DNA of 64,000 nucleotides from Kluyvera cryocrescens NBRC 102467 (GTDB lineage Bacteria; Pseudomonadota; Gammaproteobacteria; Enterobacterales; Enterobacteriaceae). Both the position numbers and the translations under genes were made by a program. Each line of letters opens with the position of its first letter. Positions within the stretch are counted from its first letter, which is position 1. A model generated the notes under the pieces. The model was not told the origin of the DNA, ran no database searches, and worked only from the letters and a program-made list of their open reading frames with translations. Where the stretch lies: NCBI RefSeq assembly GCF_001571285.1, contig NZ_BCTM01000017.1, forward strand, positions 61,610-125,609, read 5' to 3'. Positions 49,009-57,898 of this stretch are shown here, one piece after another.

Positions 49009-49704
49009 ATGTTTAAAAAATCTCTGGTCATGATGGCTTTATGTGGCGCGTCTTTCGCTGCATCCGCAGTAACAGTTGATTTACGTCACGAATTTATCGA
49101 TGGCGGCAAGACAGATAAAACAAACGCCGACCGTGTTTCAGTCTCTCACCGTTTTGCCAATGGTTTCGGCTTCTCTGTAGAAGCGAAGTGGAAATCTGGC
49201 GGCGATAATACCGATAAGCCGTACGCAGACTTTATTGGTAACGGCCACGAAGAATCGATTAGCTATCAGTACAAGTTCAACAAAAACTTCTCTGTGCAGC
49301 CTGGTTTCAATATTGAAAGTAACGACAGCCGTTCTATCTATAAACCAAATCTGCGCGTGCAATACAGCTTCGATAATGGCTTCTACGTAGCAGCGCGTTA
49401 TCGTTATGACTACACCCGTTATCCGTCAAATGCGAATAAAGACGATGATAAAGTTAACCGTGGTGATGCGTGGGCAGGCTATGTATTCGGCGACTGGCGT
49501 ACTGAGCTGAACTACGTTTACGCACGCAGTACGGAAGGCAACGCGCGTAACAATAACAAGCCGTATTCTCAGGAATATAACGTCAAAGTGGCGTACAAAA
49601 TCGACAAAAACTGGGCGCCATACGGCGAAGTGGGTAACGTTGGCGTTAACGACCGCGATGACCGCCAGACCCGTTTCCGCGTTGGTGTCGCGTACTCCTT
49701 CTAA
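49009..49704 (+). CDS. kdgM: KdgM-family oligogalacturonate porin
   Basis: Outer-membrane monomeric beta-barrel porin for acidic oligosaccharides from pectin or similar sugars. The 231-residue precursor has a signal peptide ending SFAASA. Alternating strands rich in Tyr, Arg and Asp follow (VTVDLRHEFIDGG, then ADRVSVSHRFANGFGFSVEA), and the C-terminal strand ends in Phe (RFRVGVAYSF) for barrel insertion. ATG 49009 follows GAGGG. The KdgR-like site upstream supports the assignment; a NanC-type substrate cannot be excluded. No pectinolysis genes lie beside it. Confidence 0.88.
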   Translation: MFKKSLVMMALCGASFAASAVTVDLRHEFIDGGKTDKTNADRVSVSHRFANGFGFSVEAKWKSGGDNTDKPYADFIGNGHEESISYQYKFNKNFSVQPGFNIESNDSRSIYKPNLRVQYSFDNGFYVAARYRYDYTRYPSNANKDDDKVNRGDAWAGYVFGDWRTELNYVYARSTEGNARNNNKPYSQEYNVKVAYKIDKNWAPYGEVGNVGVNDRDDRQTRFRVGVAYSF

Positions 49705-49724
49705 TTCAATCCGCGATTAGAGAC

Positions 49725-49747
49725 TCCCCGGCAAACCGTCGGGGTTC
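49725..49747 (+). terminator. Terminator of the porin gene
   Basis: CCCCG and CGGGG arms (about 49726-49744) form a short GC stem followed by TTCTCTCCCTTCTGTTTT. Confidence 0.6.
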
Positions 49748-49880
49748 TCTCCCTTCTGTTTTGCGATAAACCTCATCTACGTTGTTTTTTAGCATTGGCA
49801 TATATTTTTTAATATTCCTGCTCAGTTGTGTCGCTCTTACACGAGGTCATTTGTTTTCACATTCTCGAAGGGGCTCGTGT

Positions 49881-50414
49881 ATGGATAGCGCAATGGTTGT
49901 TTTATTACTTCTGATCGTCAGTGTTTTGGTTCTGGGCGGAGGATGGTTTCTCATCATGCGCACTGAAATGAAAATAGAGAAGAAAATGCTGAATGAATTC
50001 GAGCTAAAACGAGAGGAGGAAAAACATCAGAAAACGCTGCAGAAATATGAAGAGCTGTTAGCGATGGAAATTGAGTGGCACACGCATCGTATTGCGAGCA
50101 TCCATTTCTTCCTCGCCAAGATAAAGAAAAAGCAGGATGCGGAATATCGCGGGACCCAGGCCAGCATCAACGGTGATAACACTCATCTGCATTCGAAAAT
50201 TAAAGCACTGATTTTCATCTATTTTCCCCATCTTCAGGACGACTACGCCAAGCTATGCAAGATAGCCGACTGTACGGTGTATTTTGACTACCTGTATGGA
50301 CGCTCGAGCGACGGCCAGCGGGTGATCGCCGAACTCAACGATAAACTGCAGAAGTTTGCCGCCCAGTCCACCGAGTTTCAGAACCGCATTCGTAATGAAG
50401 TGACGGTAAAATGA
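49881..50414 (+). CDS. Membrane-anchored coiled-coil protein of unknown function
   Basis: A 177-residue protein with an N-terminal membrane helix (MVVLLLLIVSVLVLGGGWFL, about 5-24). A Lys/Glu-rich coiled coil follows (IEKKMLNEFELKREEEKHQK and on to about 70), then a mostly helical cytosolic domain. ATG 49881 has AAGGGG eight bases ahead. An in-frame extension to 49782 would add a second hydrophobic stretch but lacks a ribosome site. The layout resembles membrane-tethered helical proteins of unknown role; I do not recognise the family. Confidence 0.7.
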   Translation: MDSAMVVLLLLIVSVLVLGGGWFLIMRTEMKIEKKMLNEFELKREEEKHQKTLQKYEELLAMEIEWHTHRIASIHFFLAKIKKKQDAEYRGTQASINGDNTHLHSKIKALIFIYFPHLQDDYAKLCKIADCTVYFDYLYGRSSDGQRVIAELNDKLQKFAAQSTEFQNRIRNEVTVK

Positions 50415-50482
50415 TTGACGATTTTCACCGGTGAGAGGTCTATGCTTAGTCTCGAAGATAAATAAAAAATAGAGGCAATGTC

Positions 50483-50716
50483 ATGGATAAGGAACTACAG
50501 GACGCGGGTTATCGCGTCTACACCGGGGAGAAGATTGATGTCTACTTCAATACGGCCATTTGCCAGCACTCCGGTAACTGCGTTCGCGGCAGCGGTAAGC
50601 TGTTCAACCTGAAACGTAAACCGTGGATTATCCCGGATGAAGTTGACGTTGCCACGGTGGTGCGCGTGATTGATACCTGCCCAAGCGGGGCCCTTAAGTA
50701 CCGTCATCATGACTAA
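50483..50716 (+). CDS. yjdI: 4Fe-4S mono-cluster protein YjdI
   Basis: A 77-residue protein nearly identical to E. coli YjdI, with a divergent 4Fe-4S mono-cluster domain. Cysteines lie in NTAICQHSGNCVRGSGKLF (about 26-44) and IDTCPSGALKY (about 63-73). Its function is unknown; the fold suggests electron transfer. It is co-directional with yjdJ, ten bases downstream, as in E. coli. Confidence 0.93.
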   Translation: MDKELQDAGYRVYTGEKIDVYFNTAICQHSGNCVRGSGKLFNLKRKPWIIPDEVDVATVVRVIDTCPSGALKYRHHD

Positions 50717-50726
50717 GTGAGAACAT

Positions 50727-50999
50727 ATGGAAATTCTGGAAGGCCATAACAAGTTTTACGTCAACGATGCTGACGGTAATCAGGTTGCTGAGATTGTGTT
50801 TGTCCCTACCGGCGAACACTTGAGCATTATTGAACACACCGATGTCGATGAGAGCCTGAAAGGGCAGGGTGTGGGTAAGCAACTGGTGGCAAAAGTGGTG
50901 GCCAAAATGCGTCAGGAACAGCGCAAAATTATTCCGCTGTGCCCGTTCGCCAAACATGAGTTTGATAACACCCGCGATTACGATGATATTCGTGCCTGA
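50727..50999 (+). CDS. yjdJ: GNAT-type acetyltransferase YjdJ
   Basis: A 90-residue short GNAT protein of the YjdJ family. The acetyl-CoA loop is visible as [19 protein letters not shown] (about 47-65), followed by the typical [12 protein letters not shown]. It always pairs with yjdI, which suggests a joint role, but the substrate is unknown. Start ATG 50727 with GTGAGAAC upstream. Confidence 0.93.
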   Translation: MEILEGHNKFYVNDADGNQVAEIVFVPTGEHLSIIEHTDVDESLKGQGVGKQLVAKVVAKMRQEQRKIIPLCPFAKHEFDNTRDYDDIRA

Positions 51000-51034
51000 A
51001 TCTCTGCGCCAGCGTTGGCTGGCGCAGCTTCTTT

Positions 51035-51646
51035 TCAGCGGATCTGTTCAAACAATAGCAGCGCCGCAATCGCGACCATTAATCCCCCCGAGAATCGACT
51101 TACCGCCCTGGCCGCCTGTGGACGACTGGCCAGCAGCGCCCGCGAACCATAGCCCACCAGTAAATAGATGATGGTGCAGGTTAGCAGATGCATTAGCCCA
51201 AGTGCCGACATCTGCATGGCAATCGGCCATTGACCGTGCGGGTCAGTAAACTGCGGCAGCAGCGCTAGAAACAGTAAAAAGACCTTTGGATTTAAGCCAC
51301 TGATGCACAATCCTTTCAATGCCCACTGATTCCAGCCGCCGCTGAGCTGTCGCGCGGTGGAAACCGTCGCCGGATGGCGCAACAGTGAAATCCCAAGCCA
51401 GAGTAAATAACATGCGCCCAAAAGCGTAATTGCTGACAGCGCCAGCGGATGCCCGGCAATCAGCACGCCTAACCCCGCCACCACCACCAGGGTTGCCAGC
51501 AGATGGCCAGACATTAGCCCGGCAACGGCAGGAATAATGCGCTGTCCGTGGATCCCGGCGCTGATGGTGTAGGCCCAATCCGCACCGGGCGTCATGATTA
51601 GCAGAAATGAAACCATCCAGAATCCGGCCACCAGACTCATTTCCAT
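51035..51646 (-). CDS. LysE/RhtB-family amino acid exporter
   Basis: A 203-residue inner-membrane protein with about six helices. The RhtB-family start FLLIMTPGADWAYTISAGIHGQ (about 14-35) and the middle SGLNPKVFLLFLALLPQF (about 115-132) are typical. The substrate is probably an amino acid or homoserine-type compound. It is encoded back to back with an Lrp/AsnC regulator across 140 bases, the standard layout for a substrate-induced exporter. Confidence 0.9.
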   Translation of the reverse strand: MEMSLVAGFWMVSFLLIMTPGADWAYTISAGIHGQRIIPAVAGLMSGHLLATLVVVAGLGVLIAGHPLALSAITLLGACYLLWLGISLLRHPATVSTARQLSGGWNQWALKGLCISGLNPKVFLLFLALLPQFTDPHGQWPIAMQMSALGLMHLLTCTIIYLLVGYGSRALLASRPQAARAVSRFSGGLMVAIAALLLFEQIR

Positions 51647-51786
51647 TCTCTACACCTTCCTTTATTTTTCATTGCGTTACCCTCTATTCTCTCGCCTGCT
51701 GCGTTAACGAAAGAATATCGGGAATACGGCGCAATGAGCTTTCAATGTTATGCTGGAATTGCGTATCAAATGAGAGAATCTTCTAA

Positions 51787-52251
51787 ATGGATAACATTGA
51801 TCGAAAAATTCTTGCTGAACTACAGGCCGATGGGCGTTTATCTATTACCGAACTGGCAGAGCGGGTGAATTTAAGCCTTTCTCCATGTCATCGACGCCTG
51901 CGGGCGCTCGAGCAGGATGGGGTGATTACCGGATATCGCGCGAACCTCGATCCTGGAAAAATGGGCTTTAACTTTGTCGCACTGGTCTTTGCAACGTTAA
52001 AAGAAGGCGATAAAAAGGCGGTCAGCGCTTTTGAGGAGGCCGTGGAGGAGATCCCGCAGATCGTGCTGGCGCAACGGCTGTTTGGCGATCCGGATTATTT
52101 GATGCAGGTGGTGACGCGCGATCTTTCCGCTTTCCAGAAACTCTATGATCAAAAGCTGTCGGCGATGCCAGGCGTACAGCACCTGCGCTCAACGCTGGTG
52201 ATGAAAACGGTCGTACAGGATCGGCCATTCCCGTTGGAAACGCTGAAATAA
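51787..52251 (+). CDS. Lrp/AsnC-family transcriptional regulator
   Basis: A 154-residue regulator with an N-terminal helix-turn-helix (DNIDRKILAELQADGRLSIT, then ELAERVNLSLSPCHRRL, about 2-40) and a C-terminal RAM domain that binds amino acids (about 65-140). Divergent placement to the LysE-type exporter makes that gene its most likely target. It is not Lrp itself, which is longer in its conserved core and lies elsewhere in the genome. Confidence 0.9.
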   Translation: MDNIDRKILAELQADGRLSITELAERVNLSLSPCHRRLRALEQDGVITGYRANLDPGKMGFNFVALVFATLKEGDKKAVSAFEEAVEEIPQIVLAQRLFGDPDYLMQVVTRDLSAFQKLYDQKLSAMPGVQHLRSTLVMKTVVQDRPFPLETLK

Positions 52252-52301
52252 TCGCGTCATCACACTTTAAGCTGAAACGATTCGTGTGCTAATATTCTCA
52301 C

Positions 52302-52380
52302 ACAGGGGATGGCATACCCCCTTGAACCGCCGTGTGGCTGATGATGCCTGTTTTTATTCCTGGACCGGGAATGAACAGGC
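52302..52380 (+). ncRNA. Fluoride riboswitch (crcB motif) with expression platform
   Basis: The fluoride-sensing core is clear: ACAGGGGATGGCATACCCCC (52302-52321), then GAACCGCC and GGCTGATGATGCCTGT (52336-52351). The ends ACAGG and CCTGT pair as P1. GCCTGTT, from the 3' side of P1, can instead pair with AACAGGC (52374-52380) through a longer stem that also pairs ATTCC with GGGAAT. This gives two exclusive folds. A -10-like TAATAT lies at 52290-52295, placing transcription start near 52302. It precedes a CLC-F gene, the known target class. Confidence 0.88.
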
Positions 52381-52427
52381 ACACCTCTACCGCGTCCAGG
52401 ATGATTTATTCATCTAAGGATGCGTCA

Positions 52428-53747
52428 ATGCTTTCTGAACACTTCGCTCGTAAAAATACGCTTTTCTTTATGGGGCAATGGCTGCTGCTGGCCCTGGTCA
52501 TGGCCGTCTTTGTCGGCTCGGCCTCTGCGCTGTTTCTCTTCTCGCTCGACTGGGCAACCGCGACCCGTCTCCACCATCATTGGCTTATCTGGCTGCTGCC
52601 GTTTGCCGGTTTTGCCGTGGGCTGGGTTTATCTGCGCTTTGGTCGCGACGTGGAGGCAGGCAACAATCTGATCCTCGAAGAGGTGCATAGCCCGGCGCGG
52701 GTTATCCCACTGCGGATGGCGCCGCTGGTGTTTCTTGGTACGGTGGTTTCACATCTGTTTGGCGCCTCGGTTGGGCGTGAAGGTACGGCGGTACAAATGG
52801 GGGCATCGATTGCCGACCAGTTTACCTCGCCGCTCAAGCTCAATGACGACGCGCGGCGAATGCTACTGATGGCCGGCGTGAGCGCTGGGTTTTCTTCGGT
52901 GTTTGGTACGCCGCTCGCCGGGGCGATTTTTGGCCTTGAAGTGATGGCGATAGGGCGGATGCACTACACGGCGATTTTCCCCTGTCTGCTGGCGGCGATT
53001 GTTGCCGACCAGGTTGGGCTGATGTGGGGTGTTCATCATACGCACTATGCGATGGCGTTCATTCCGCAAATGTCGCTGTGGACCCTTGCGGCGGTGATGA
53101 TTGCGGGCTGCTGTTTTGGCCTGGCGGCGCGCATTTTTGCCGATGCCACGCGTGTGATTGGCGCCATGATGAAAACGCACATCGCTTACCCACCGCTGCG
53201 GCCATTTATCGGCGGGCTAGTCGTCGCTGTGGCAGTCTATTTACTGCATGCCGACCGCTATATTGGCCTCGGGATCCCGGTGATTGTCGATGCGTTCCAG
53301 CATCCGCTGGCGCCGTGGGATTTTCTTGGCAAACTGGTGTTTACCGTCACTTCGTTAGGCAGTGGTTTTAAAGGTGGGGAAGTGACGCCGCTATTTTACG
53401 TTGGCGCGACGTTGGGTAATGCGCTGGCGCCGCTGCTGCATTTGCCCTTTGCCTTCCTGGCCGGTATCGGCTTTGTAGCGGTTTTTGCCGGTGCGGCCAA
53501 TACACCGATTGCCTCAACCCTTATGGCGATTGAACTCTTCGGCGCCGATATCGGTATTTACGCTGCAATGGGCTGCGTGGTGGCGTACCTGGTATCGGGC
53601 TATACCAGCATTTACCGCTCTCAGCGAGTGGCCTGTCTGAAACACCGCATCGTACCAGAGGGGATTAAGCTCGCGGCGCTACCGGCCTGGCAGCGTGAAC
53701 AGACGCAGCCTGAAGTGAGTCATGATAAAGCGAAAGCAGAGCGCTAA
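52428..53747 (+). CDS. CLC-F type fluoride/proton antiporter
   Basis: A 439-residue CLC-fold inner-membrane transporter that exports fluoride. The anion-site motif is GREGT (residues 116-120), as in the fluoride-specific CLC-F clade, where ordinary chloride CLCs have GREGP. Other parts are LGSGFKGGEVTPLFYVGATLG (about 305-325) and AGAANTPIASTLMAIELFG (about 355-373). The start is ATG 52428 with CTAAGGA seven bases upstream. A longer in-frame opening to 52332 would overlap the riboswitch and is rejected. The fluoride riboswitch upstream fixes the physiological role. Confidence 0.92.
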   Translation: MLSEHFARKNTLFFMGQWLLLALVMAVFVGSASALFLFSLDWATATRLHHHWLIWLLPFAGFAVGWVYLRFGRDVEAGNNLILEEVHSPARVIPLRMAPLVFLGTVVSHLFGASVGREGTAVQMGASIADQFTSPLKLNDDARRMLLMAGVSAGFSSVFGTPLAGAIFGLEVMAIGRMHYTAIFPCLLAAIVADQVGLMWGVHHTHYAMAFIPQMSLWTLAAVMIAGCCFGLAARIFADATRVIGAMMKTHIAYPPLRPFIGGLVVAVAVYLLHADRYIGLGIPVIVDAFQHPLAPWDFLGKLVFTVTSLGSGFKGGEVTPLFYVGATLGNALAPLLHLPFAFLAGIGFVAVFAGAANTPIASTLMAIELFGADIGIYAAMGCVVAYLVSGYTSIYRSQRVACLKHRIVPEGIKLAALPAWQREQTQPEVSHDKAKAER

Positions 53748-53890
53748 TAACGGATTTTTGTAACGGAATGGATTTCTTATTGCGAAAATGTAAATAACGT
53801 ACTCAATAATTGTTATTTCAGAATGGCGGCTCATTCTGGCTATCTTGGTTCCAGCCCACTATTCCGGCAACGAATCAGGAGAAACCCAGA

Positions 53891-55237
53891 ATGAGCAGAC
53901 AAATCAAGTTAGGTGCTTTTCTTCCCGGCGGCGGCCAGCATATTGCGGCGTGGCGTCACCCGAACCAACCCGCCGATGGCGCAACCAGTTTCGAATTTCA
54001 TAAACAGCTCGCGCAAACCGCCGAACGCGGCTTATTTGATGCCTACTTTTTGGCCGACGGTCTGGCCATTCCAGCTTCCGGTGTCACCGATGGCGGCACG
54101 GCAAAAGTGGCCGGCTTCGAGCCGGTGACGCTGTTTTCCGCATTGGCACCGCTGACCAAAAATATCGGTTTCATCGCTACCGCCTCCACAACCTATGAAG
54201 AACCCTACAACCTGGCGCGTAAGTTCGCCTCGCTGGATTTAATCTCCGGCGGTCGCGCCGGCTGGAACGTGGTGACGACCGCAACGGAAGCCGCGGCGCA
54301 TAACTTTAATCTCGACACTCAGCACCCGCATGAATATCGCTACCAGCGCGCGACGGAACACGTTGAAGTGGTGAAAAAACTGTGGGATAGCTTCGAAGAT
54401 GACGCTTTCCTGCGTGATAAAGCCTCAGGCCAGTTCTTCGACCGCAGTAAAGTGCATGACACCAACCATGTCGGGAAATTCTTTAAGGTTCGCGGGCCAT
54501 TAAACGTACCGCGTTCACCGCAGGGCCAACCGGTGATCGTTCAGGCCGGGCAGTCCGAAAGCGGGCGATCGCTGGCGGCCGCCACCGCAGAAGTGATCTT
54601 CACTTCGCATCAGCATCTGGAAACCGCACAGGATTTCTATCGCGATATTAAAAAACGGGCCAGAGCCGCCGGCCGCAACCCGGATCACGTCCTGATCATG
54701 CCGGGCGTGGCACCGTTTATCGGTCGCACCGAAGAAGAGGCAAAAGAAAAATATCACCAGCTAACCTCGCTGATTGTTGAAGCCGATGGTATCGCCCTGC
54801 TGAACGGTCTGGCGGGGGGCGGAATCGACCTGGGGAAATTCGATCCGGATGGCCCATTGCCGCCGCTGCCGGTGACCGAAGGGATGAAATCCCGCCCCGA
54901 GCTGATCCGCCAGATTGCTGATGAGAACAACTTTACTATTCGTCAGCTCTATCAATGGGTGGCGACCGCACGCGGTCACTTCACCGTGGTGGGCAGCGCG
55001 GAGCAGGTGGCTGATACGCTGCAAGCGTGGTTTGAAAACGAAGCGGCGGACGGCTTCAACGTGTTGCCACCTTGGCTGCCGGGTGGGCTGGATGATTTTA
55101 TCGAGCTGGTGGTGCCCATTTTGCAAAAACGGGGATTGTTCCGCACCCAATATGAAGGCAAAACGCTGCGCGAAAATCTGGGGCTGCCGTTTGCCAGCAA
55201 CCGCTATAGCGCTGTACGCAATGCCAAAGTGGCTTGA
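53891..55237 (+). CDS. FMN-dependent monooxygenase of the NtaA/SnaA/DszA family
   Basis: A 448-residue LLM-class monooxygenase that uses reduced flavin from a separate reductase. The N-terminal KLGAFLPGGGQHIAAWRHP and the LISGGRAGWNVVTTA segment (about 112-126) are typical of the NtaA/DszA group, which cleaves C-N or C-S bonds in compounds such as nitrilotriacetate or sulfones. ATG 53891 follows CAGGAGAAA; the frame upstream is not conserved. It leads an operon with an ABC importer, so it probably works on the imported compound to yield sulfur or nitrogen. The substrate is unknown. Confidence 0.9.
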   Translation: MSRQIKLGAFLPGGGQHIAAWRHPNQPADGATSFEFHKQLAQTAERGLFDAYFLADGLAIPASGVTDGGTAKVAGFEPVTLFSALAPLTKNIGFIATASTTYEEPYNLARKFASLDLISGGRAGWNVVTTATEAAAHNFNLDTQHPHEYRYQRATEHVEVVKKLWDSFEDDAFLRDKASGQFFDRSKVHDTNHVGKFFKVRGPLNVPRSPQGQPVIVQAGQSESGRSLAAATAEVIFTSHQHLETAQDFYRDIKKRARAAGRNPDHVLIMPGVAPFIGRTEEEAKEKYHQLTSLIVEADGIALLNGLAGGGIDLGKFDPDGPLPPLPVTEGMKSRPELIRQIADENNFTIRQLYQWVATARGHFTVVGSAEQVADTLQAWFENEAADGFNVLPPWLPGGLDDFIELVVPILQKRGLFRTQYEGKTLRENLGLPFASNRYSAVRNAKVA

Positions 55238-55246
55238 GGAGGTACT

Positions 55247-56077
55247 ATGTTCTATTCCACCACCCGAATCCGTCTGAGAGCCCGTCGTCAGACGACGTCT
55301 GCGTATAAGGTTTGGTATCAGCGCAGCCTGTCGCTGATTGCCCGCTACGGCCTGCTGGTGCTGTTCTTCGCCGGCTGGCAAATCGCCAGCAGCGCGTGAT
55401 GGCTGAACGCGGCGGTGATCCCGCCGTTGGATAAAATTATTGTGGCGCTGTGGAACGGCATTACCCAGGGCGCACTCTTAGGCGATATTACGATTAGCCT
55501 ACAGCGCGCCGGGCTGGCCTTCTTTGCCGCCATTGTGGTGGGTATTCCGCTGGGTCTATTTATGGGCCAAATTCGCCCGCTGGAGCAGGCGCTGGATCCT
55601 ATCCTGCAACTCTTCCGTCAGACCTCGGCACTCGCGCTGTATCCGATCTTTATTCTGCTGCTGGGACTGGGGGAAACCTCTAAAGTGTTCGTGATCTTCT
55701 GGGCGGCGCTGTTCCCGATTTTACTGTCGACCATTAGCGGCGTGAAAGAGGTGGACGCGAAGCTCCTTGAGATGGCGAAAACCTTTGGTGCCGGTCGATT
55801 GACGCTGTTCTACCGGGTGATTGTACCGGCCTCTGTGCCCTCTATTTTCGTTGGCTTGCGCCTGTCGGCGACCACTGCGCTGCTGCTGCTGATTGCGGCT
55901 GAGATGATTGGTGCCAACCAAGGAATCGGTTTCCGCGTTATGAATGCACAATATAACTTCCAAATCCCCATGATGTTTGCCGCCATATTTCTGTTGGCAT
56001 TCGCCGGGTTATTAGCGAACGCCATTCTGGTGTTTTTACAGCGCCGCCTGTGTCGCTGGAACACGCGTAATCAATAA
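55247..56077 (+). pseudogene. ABC transporter permease with in-frame TGA at codon 51
   Basis: The gene starts at ATG 55247 with a strong GAGGAGG site. It reads MFYSTTRIRLRARRQTT and a first membrane helix (LSLIARYGLLVLFFAGWQIA), then hits TGA (55397-55399) where a Trp codon would fit. The frame goes on to 56077 as a complete SsuC/TauC-like permease. It retains the EAA-type loop (LEMAKTFGAGRLTLFYRVIVPASVPSI, about 180-206) and four more helices. A single G-to-A change would explain the stop. Restart at GTG 55415 is possible but would lose the first helix. Flanking transporter genes are intact, so the event is recent or a base-call error. Confidence 0.85.
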
Positions 56078-56131
56078 ATTTTTTGCACCTGTTTTTTTCG
56101 CTTTCGAATATAGTCTGATGAGAATCTTATA

Positions 56132-57103
56132 ATGAAAAAACAAATTTATGTTGCGTGGGTTGCGGTACTCTTCCTGTTTGGTATCAGCGCCTCTGTGCGA
56201 GCTCAGGACGAGGTGACCATGCGCTATATGGCGAGCTATGGCGGTATTTCCGCGCACGAATTAGCGGAAGCGCTCGGCTATTTCCAGGGCACCGGTGTTG
56301 CAATTAAAAATGCCGGTTACGCCAGCGGCGGCCCGGAATCATTATTTGCTCTGGCTTCTAACAGCATCGATATTGGATCCGCAGCCACGCCGGCGGTGAT
56401 TAACTCGATTGCCAACGGCAATGACTTTGTCGCCGCTTACCCGACGAACGGTATCAATGAAACCACCAAATCGATCTTCTATGTGAAAGAAGATAGCCCG
56501 ATCAAATCCATCAAAGATTTAGTGGGGAAAAGCGTTGCGGTGAATACGCTGGGGGCGCATCTGGACTACACCCTGCGTGAAGCGCTGCATCAGGCCAATC
56601 TGCCGGAAAACGCCGCCAAACCGGTTGCAGTTCCAGGCCCGCAGTTGGAGCAAACTCTGCGCTCAGGGCAGGTTGATGTCGCGGCATTCGGCTACTGGCA
56701 GACTACCTTTGAAGGCGCCGCGCGCAGCCACGGCGGCCTGCGCCCTATCTTCAACGATGCTGACGTTTTAGGACCTATTGCCGGCGGTTTCACCGTACTG
56801 CGCGCTGACTTTGTGAAAAAACACCCGGATGCGGCGCGCATTTTCGTCGTAGAGTCAGCGCGCGCGCTGGACTATGCCCGCGATAATCCGGAAAAAGTGC
56901 GCGAGATTATGGCCAAAATCCTCAAGGATCGCGGCGAGAACCCGGAAGTTGCACAGTATTTTACCGGCTACGGGGTGCGTAAAGGTGGGCTGGCAGAGCC
57001 GCACGATGTGCAGTTCTGGTTGGATATTCTCGAACGCGACGGCGTTATCCAAAAAGGTCAGCTGAAAGCGTCAAATATTTTGCTGAAAACGGAAGGTGTA
57101 TGA
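56132..57103 (+). CDS. ABC transporter periplasmic binding protein (SsuA/TauA type)
   Basis: A 323-residue precursor with a signal peptide (MKKQIYVAWVAVLFLFGISA to VRAQ). The binding-protein fold of the sulfonate/nitrate/taurine class follows, with SGGPESLFALASNSIDIGSAATPAVINSIANG (about 66-97, given in parts) and LVGKSVAVNTLGAHLDYTLR. It would capture the substrate of the neighbouring monooxygenase. Its stop overlaps the ATPase start by four bases, showing coupling. Confidence 0.9.
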   Translation: MKKQIYVAWVAVLFLFGISASVRAQDEVTMRYMASYGGISAHELAEALGYFQGTGVAIKNAGYASGGPESLFALASNSIDIGSAATPAVINSIANGNDFVAAYPTNGINETTKSIFYVKEDSPIKSIKDLVGKSVAVNTLGAHLDYTLREALHQANLPENAAKPVAVPGPQLEQTLRSGQVDVAAFGYWQTTFEGAARSHGGLRPIFNDADVLGPIAGGFTVLRADFVKKHPDAARIFVVESARALDYARDNPEKVREIMAKILKDRGENPEVAQYFTGYGVRKGGLAEPHDVQFWLDILERDGVIQKGQLKASNILLKTEGV

Positions 57104-57873
57104 TGACAACATCCATTGAGTCAGCGCGCGGAGATATTTCGATTCGCCGTTTACGCAAGACATTCTCCCTTGAGGGTAAACCGTTTGATGTCTTTCGCGA
57201 TCTGAATTTGCACATCGACAGCGGCCAGAGTATCGCTATCGTTGGGCCAAGCGGCTGCGGGAAAACCACACTGCTGCGTATACTGGCTGGTTTAGAGACC
57301 CCGGACGGCGGCGATGTGGTGATTGATGGTCAGGCGGTGCACGGTATGAGCCGCGAGCGAGCGGTTATTTTTCAGGAGCCGCGTCTGCTGCCCTGGCTGA
57401 CGGTGCTGGAGAACGTCAGCTTCAGCCTGGATGTGCAGGGCGTGCCGCGTAAAAAGGCGCGGGAACGGGCAAAAGAGGCGATTGAGTTGGTGGGATTAAG
57501 CCACTGTGAACAGGCGCTGCCGAACCAACTTTCCGGCGGCATGGCCCAGCGCGTTGGTATCGCTCGTGCGCTGACCATTCAGCCGGAAATATTGCTGCTG
57601 GATGAGCCGCTGGGCGCGCTGGATGCGATGACCAAAATTACCATGCAGGAAGAGCTGGCGCGGATCCATGAGGTGGAAAAAATTACCATGGTATTGGTGA
57701 CGCACGATCTGGAAGAGGCGATTTACCTGGCCGACCGGGTGTTGATTCTGCCGAAAACTAAGGGTGACCCGATACGGACGATTGAAGTCACGCTCTCTCG
57801 CCCACGCGTTCGCAGCAGCGCCGATTTTGTGGCATTACGCCAGGAATTAATGGCGGAGTTCGGTTTGCACTAA
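57100..57873 (+). CDS. ABC transporter ATP-binding protein (SsuB/TauB type)
   Basis: A 257-residue ATPase of the importer. The Walker A is GPSGCGKTT (residues 49-57), the Q loop is in VIFQEPRLLPWLTV, the signature is LSGGMAQRVGIARAL, the Walker B is ILLLDEPLGALD, and the switch His is in VLVTHDLEEA. Two consecutive Met codons start it. It is the last gene of the monooxygenase-importer operon, and a terminator follows at 57899. Confidence 0.93.
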   Translation: MMTTSIESARGDISIRRLRKTFSLEGKPFDVFRDLNLHIDSGQSIAIVGPSGCGKTTLLRILAGLETPDGGDVVIDGQAVHGMSRERAVIFQEPRLLPWLTVLENVSFSLDVQGVPRKKARERAKEAIELVGLSHCEQALPNQLSGGMAQRVGIARALTIQPEILLLDEPLGALDAMTKITMQEELARIHEVEKITMVLVTHDLEEAIYLADRVLILPKTKGDPIRTIEVTLSRPRVRSSADFVALRQELMAEFGLH

Positions 57874-57898
57874 TTATTCGTTGCAAGATGAGTTGCTT

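Noticed and set aside
52332..52427. A longer N-terminus for the CLC-F protein
   Set aside because: The extra frame runs through the riboswitch stem and has no ribosome site. ATG 52428 has a proper one.
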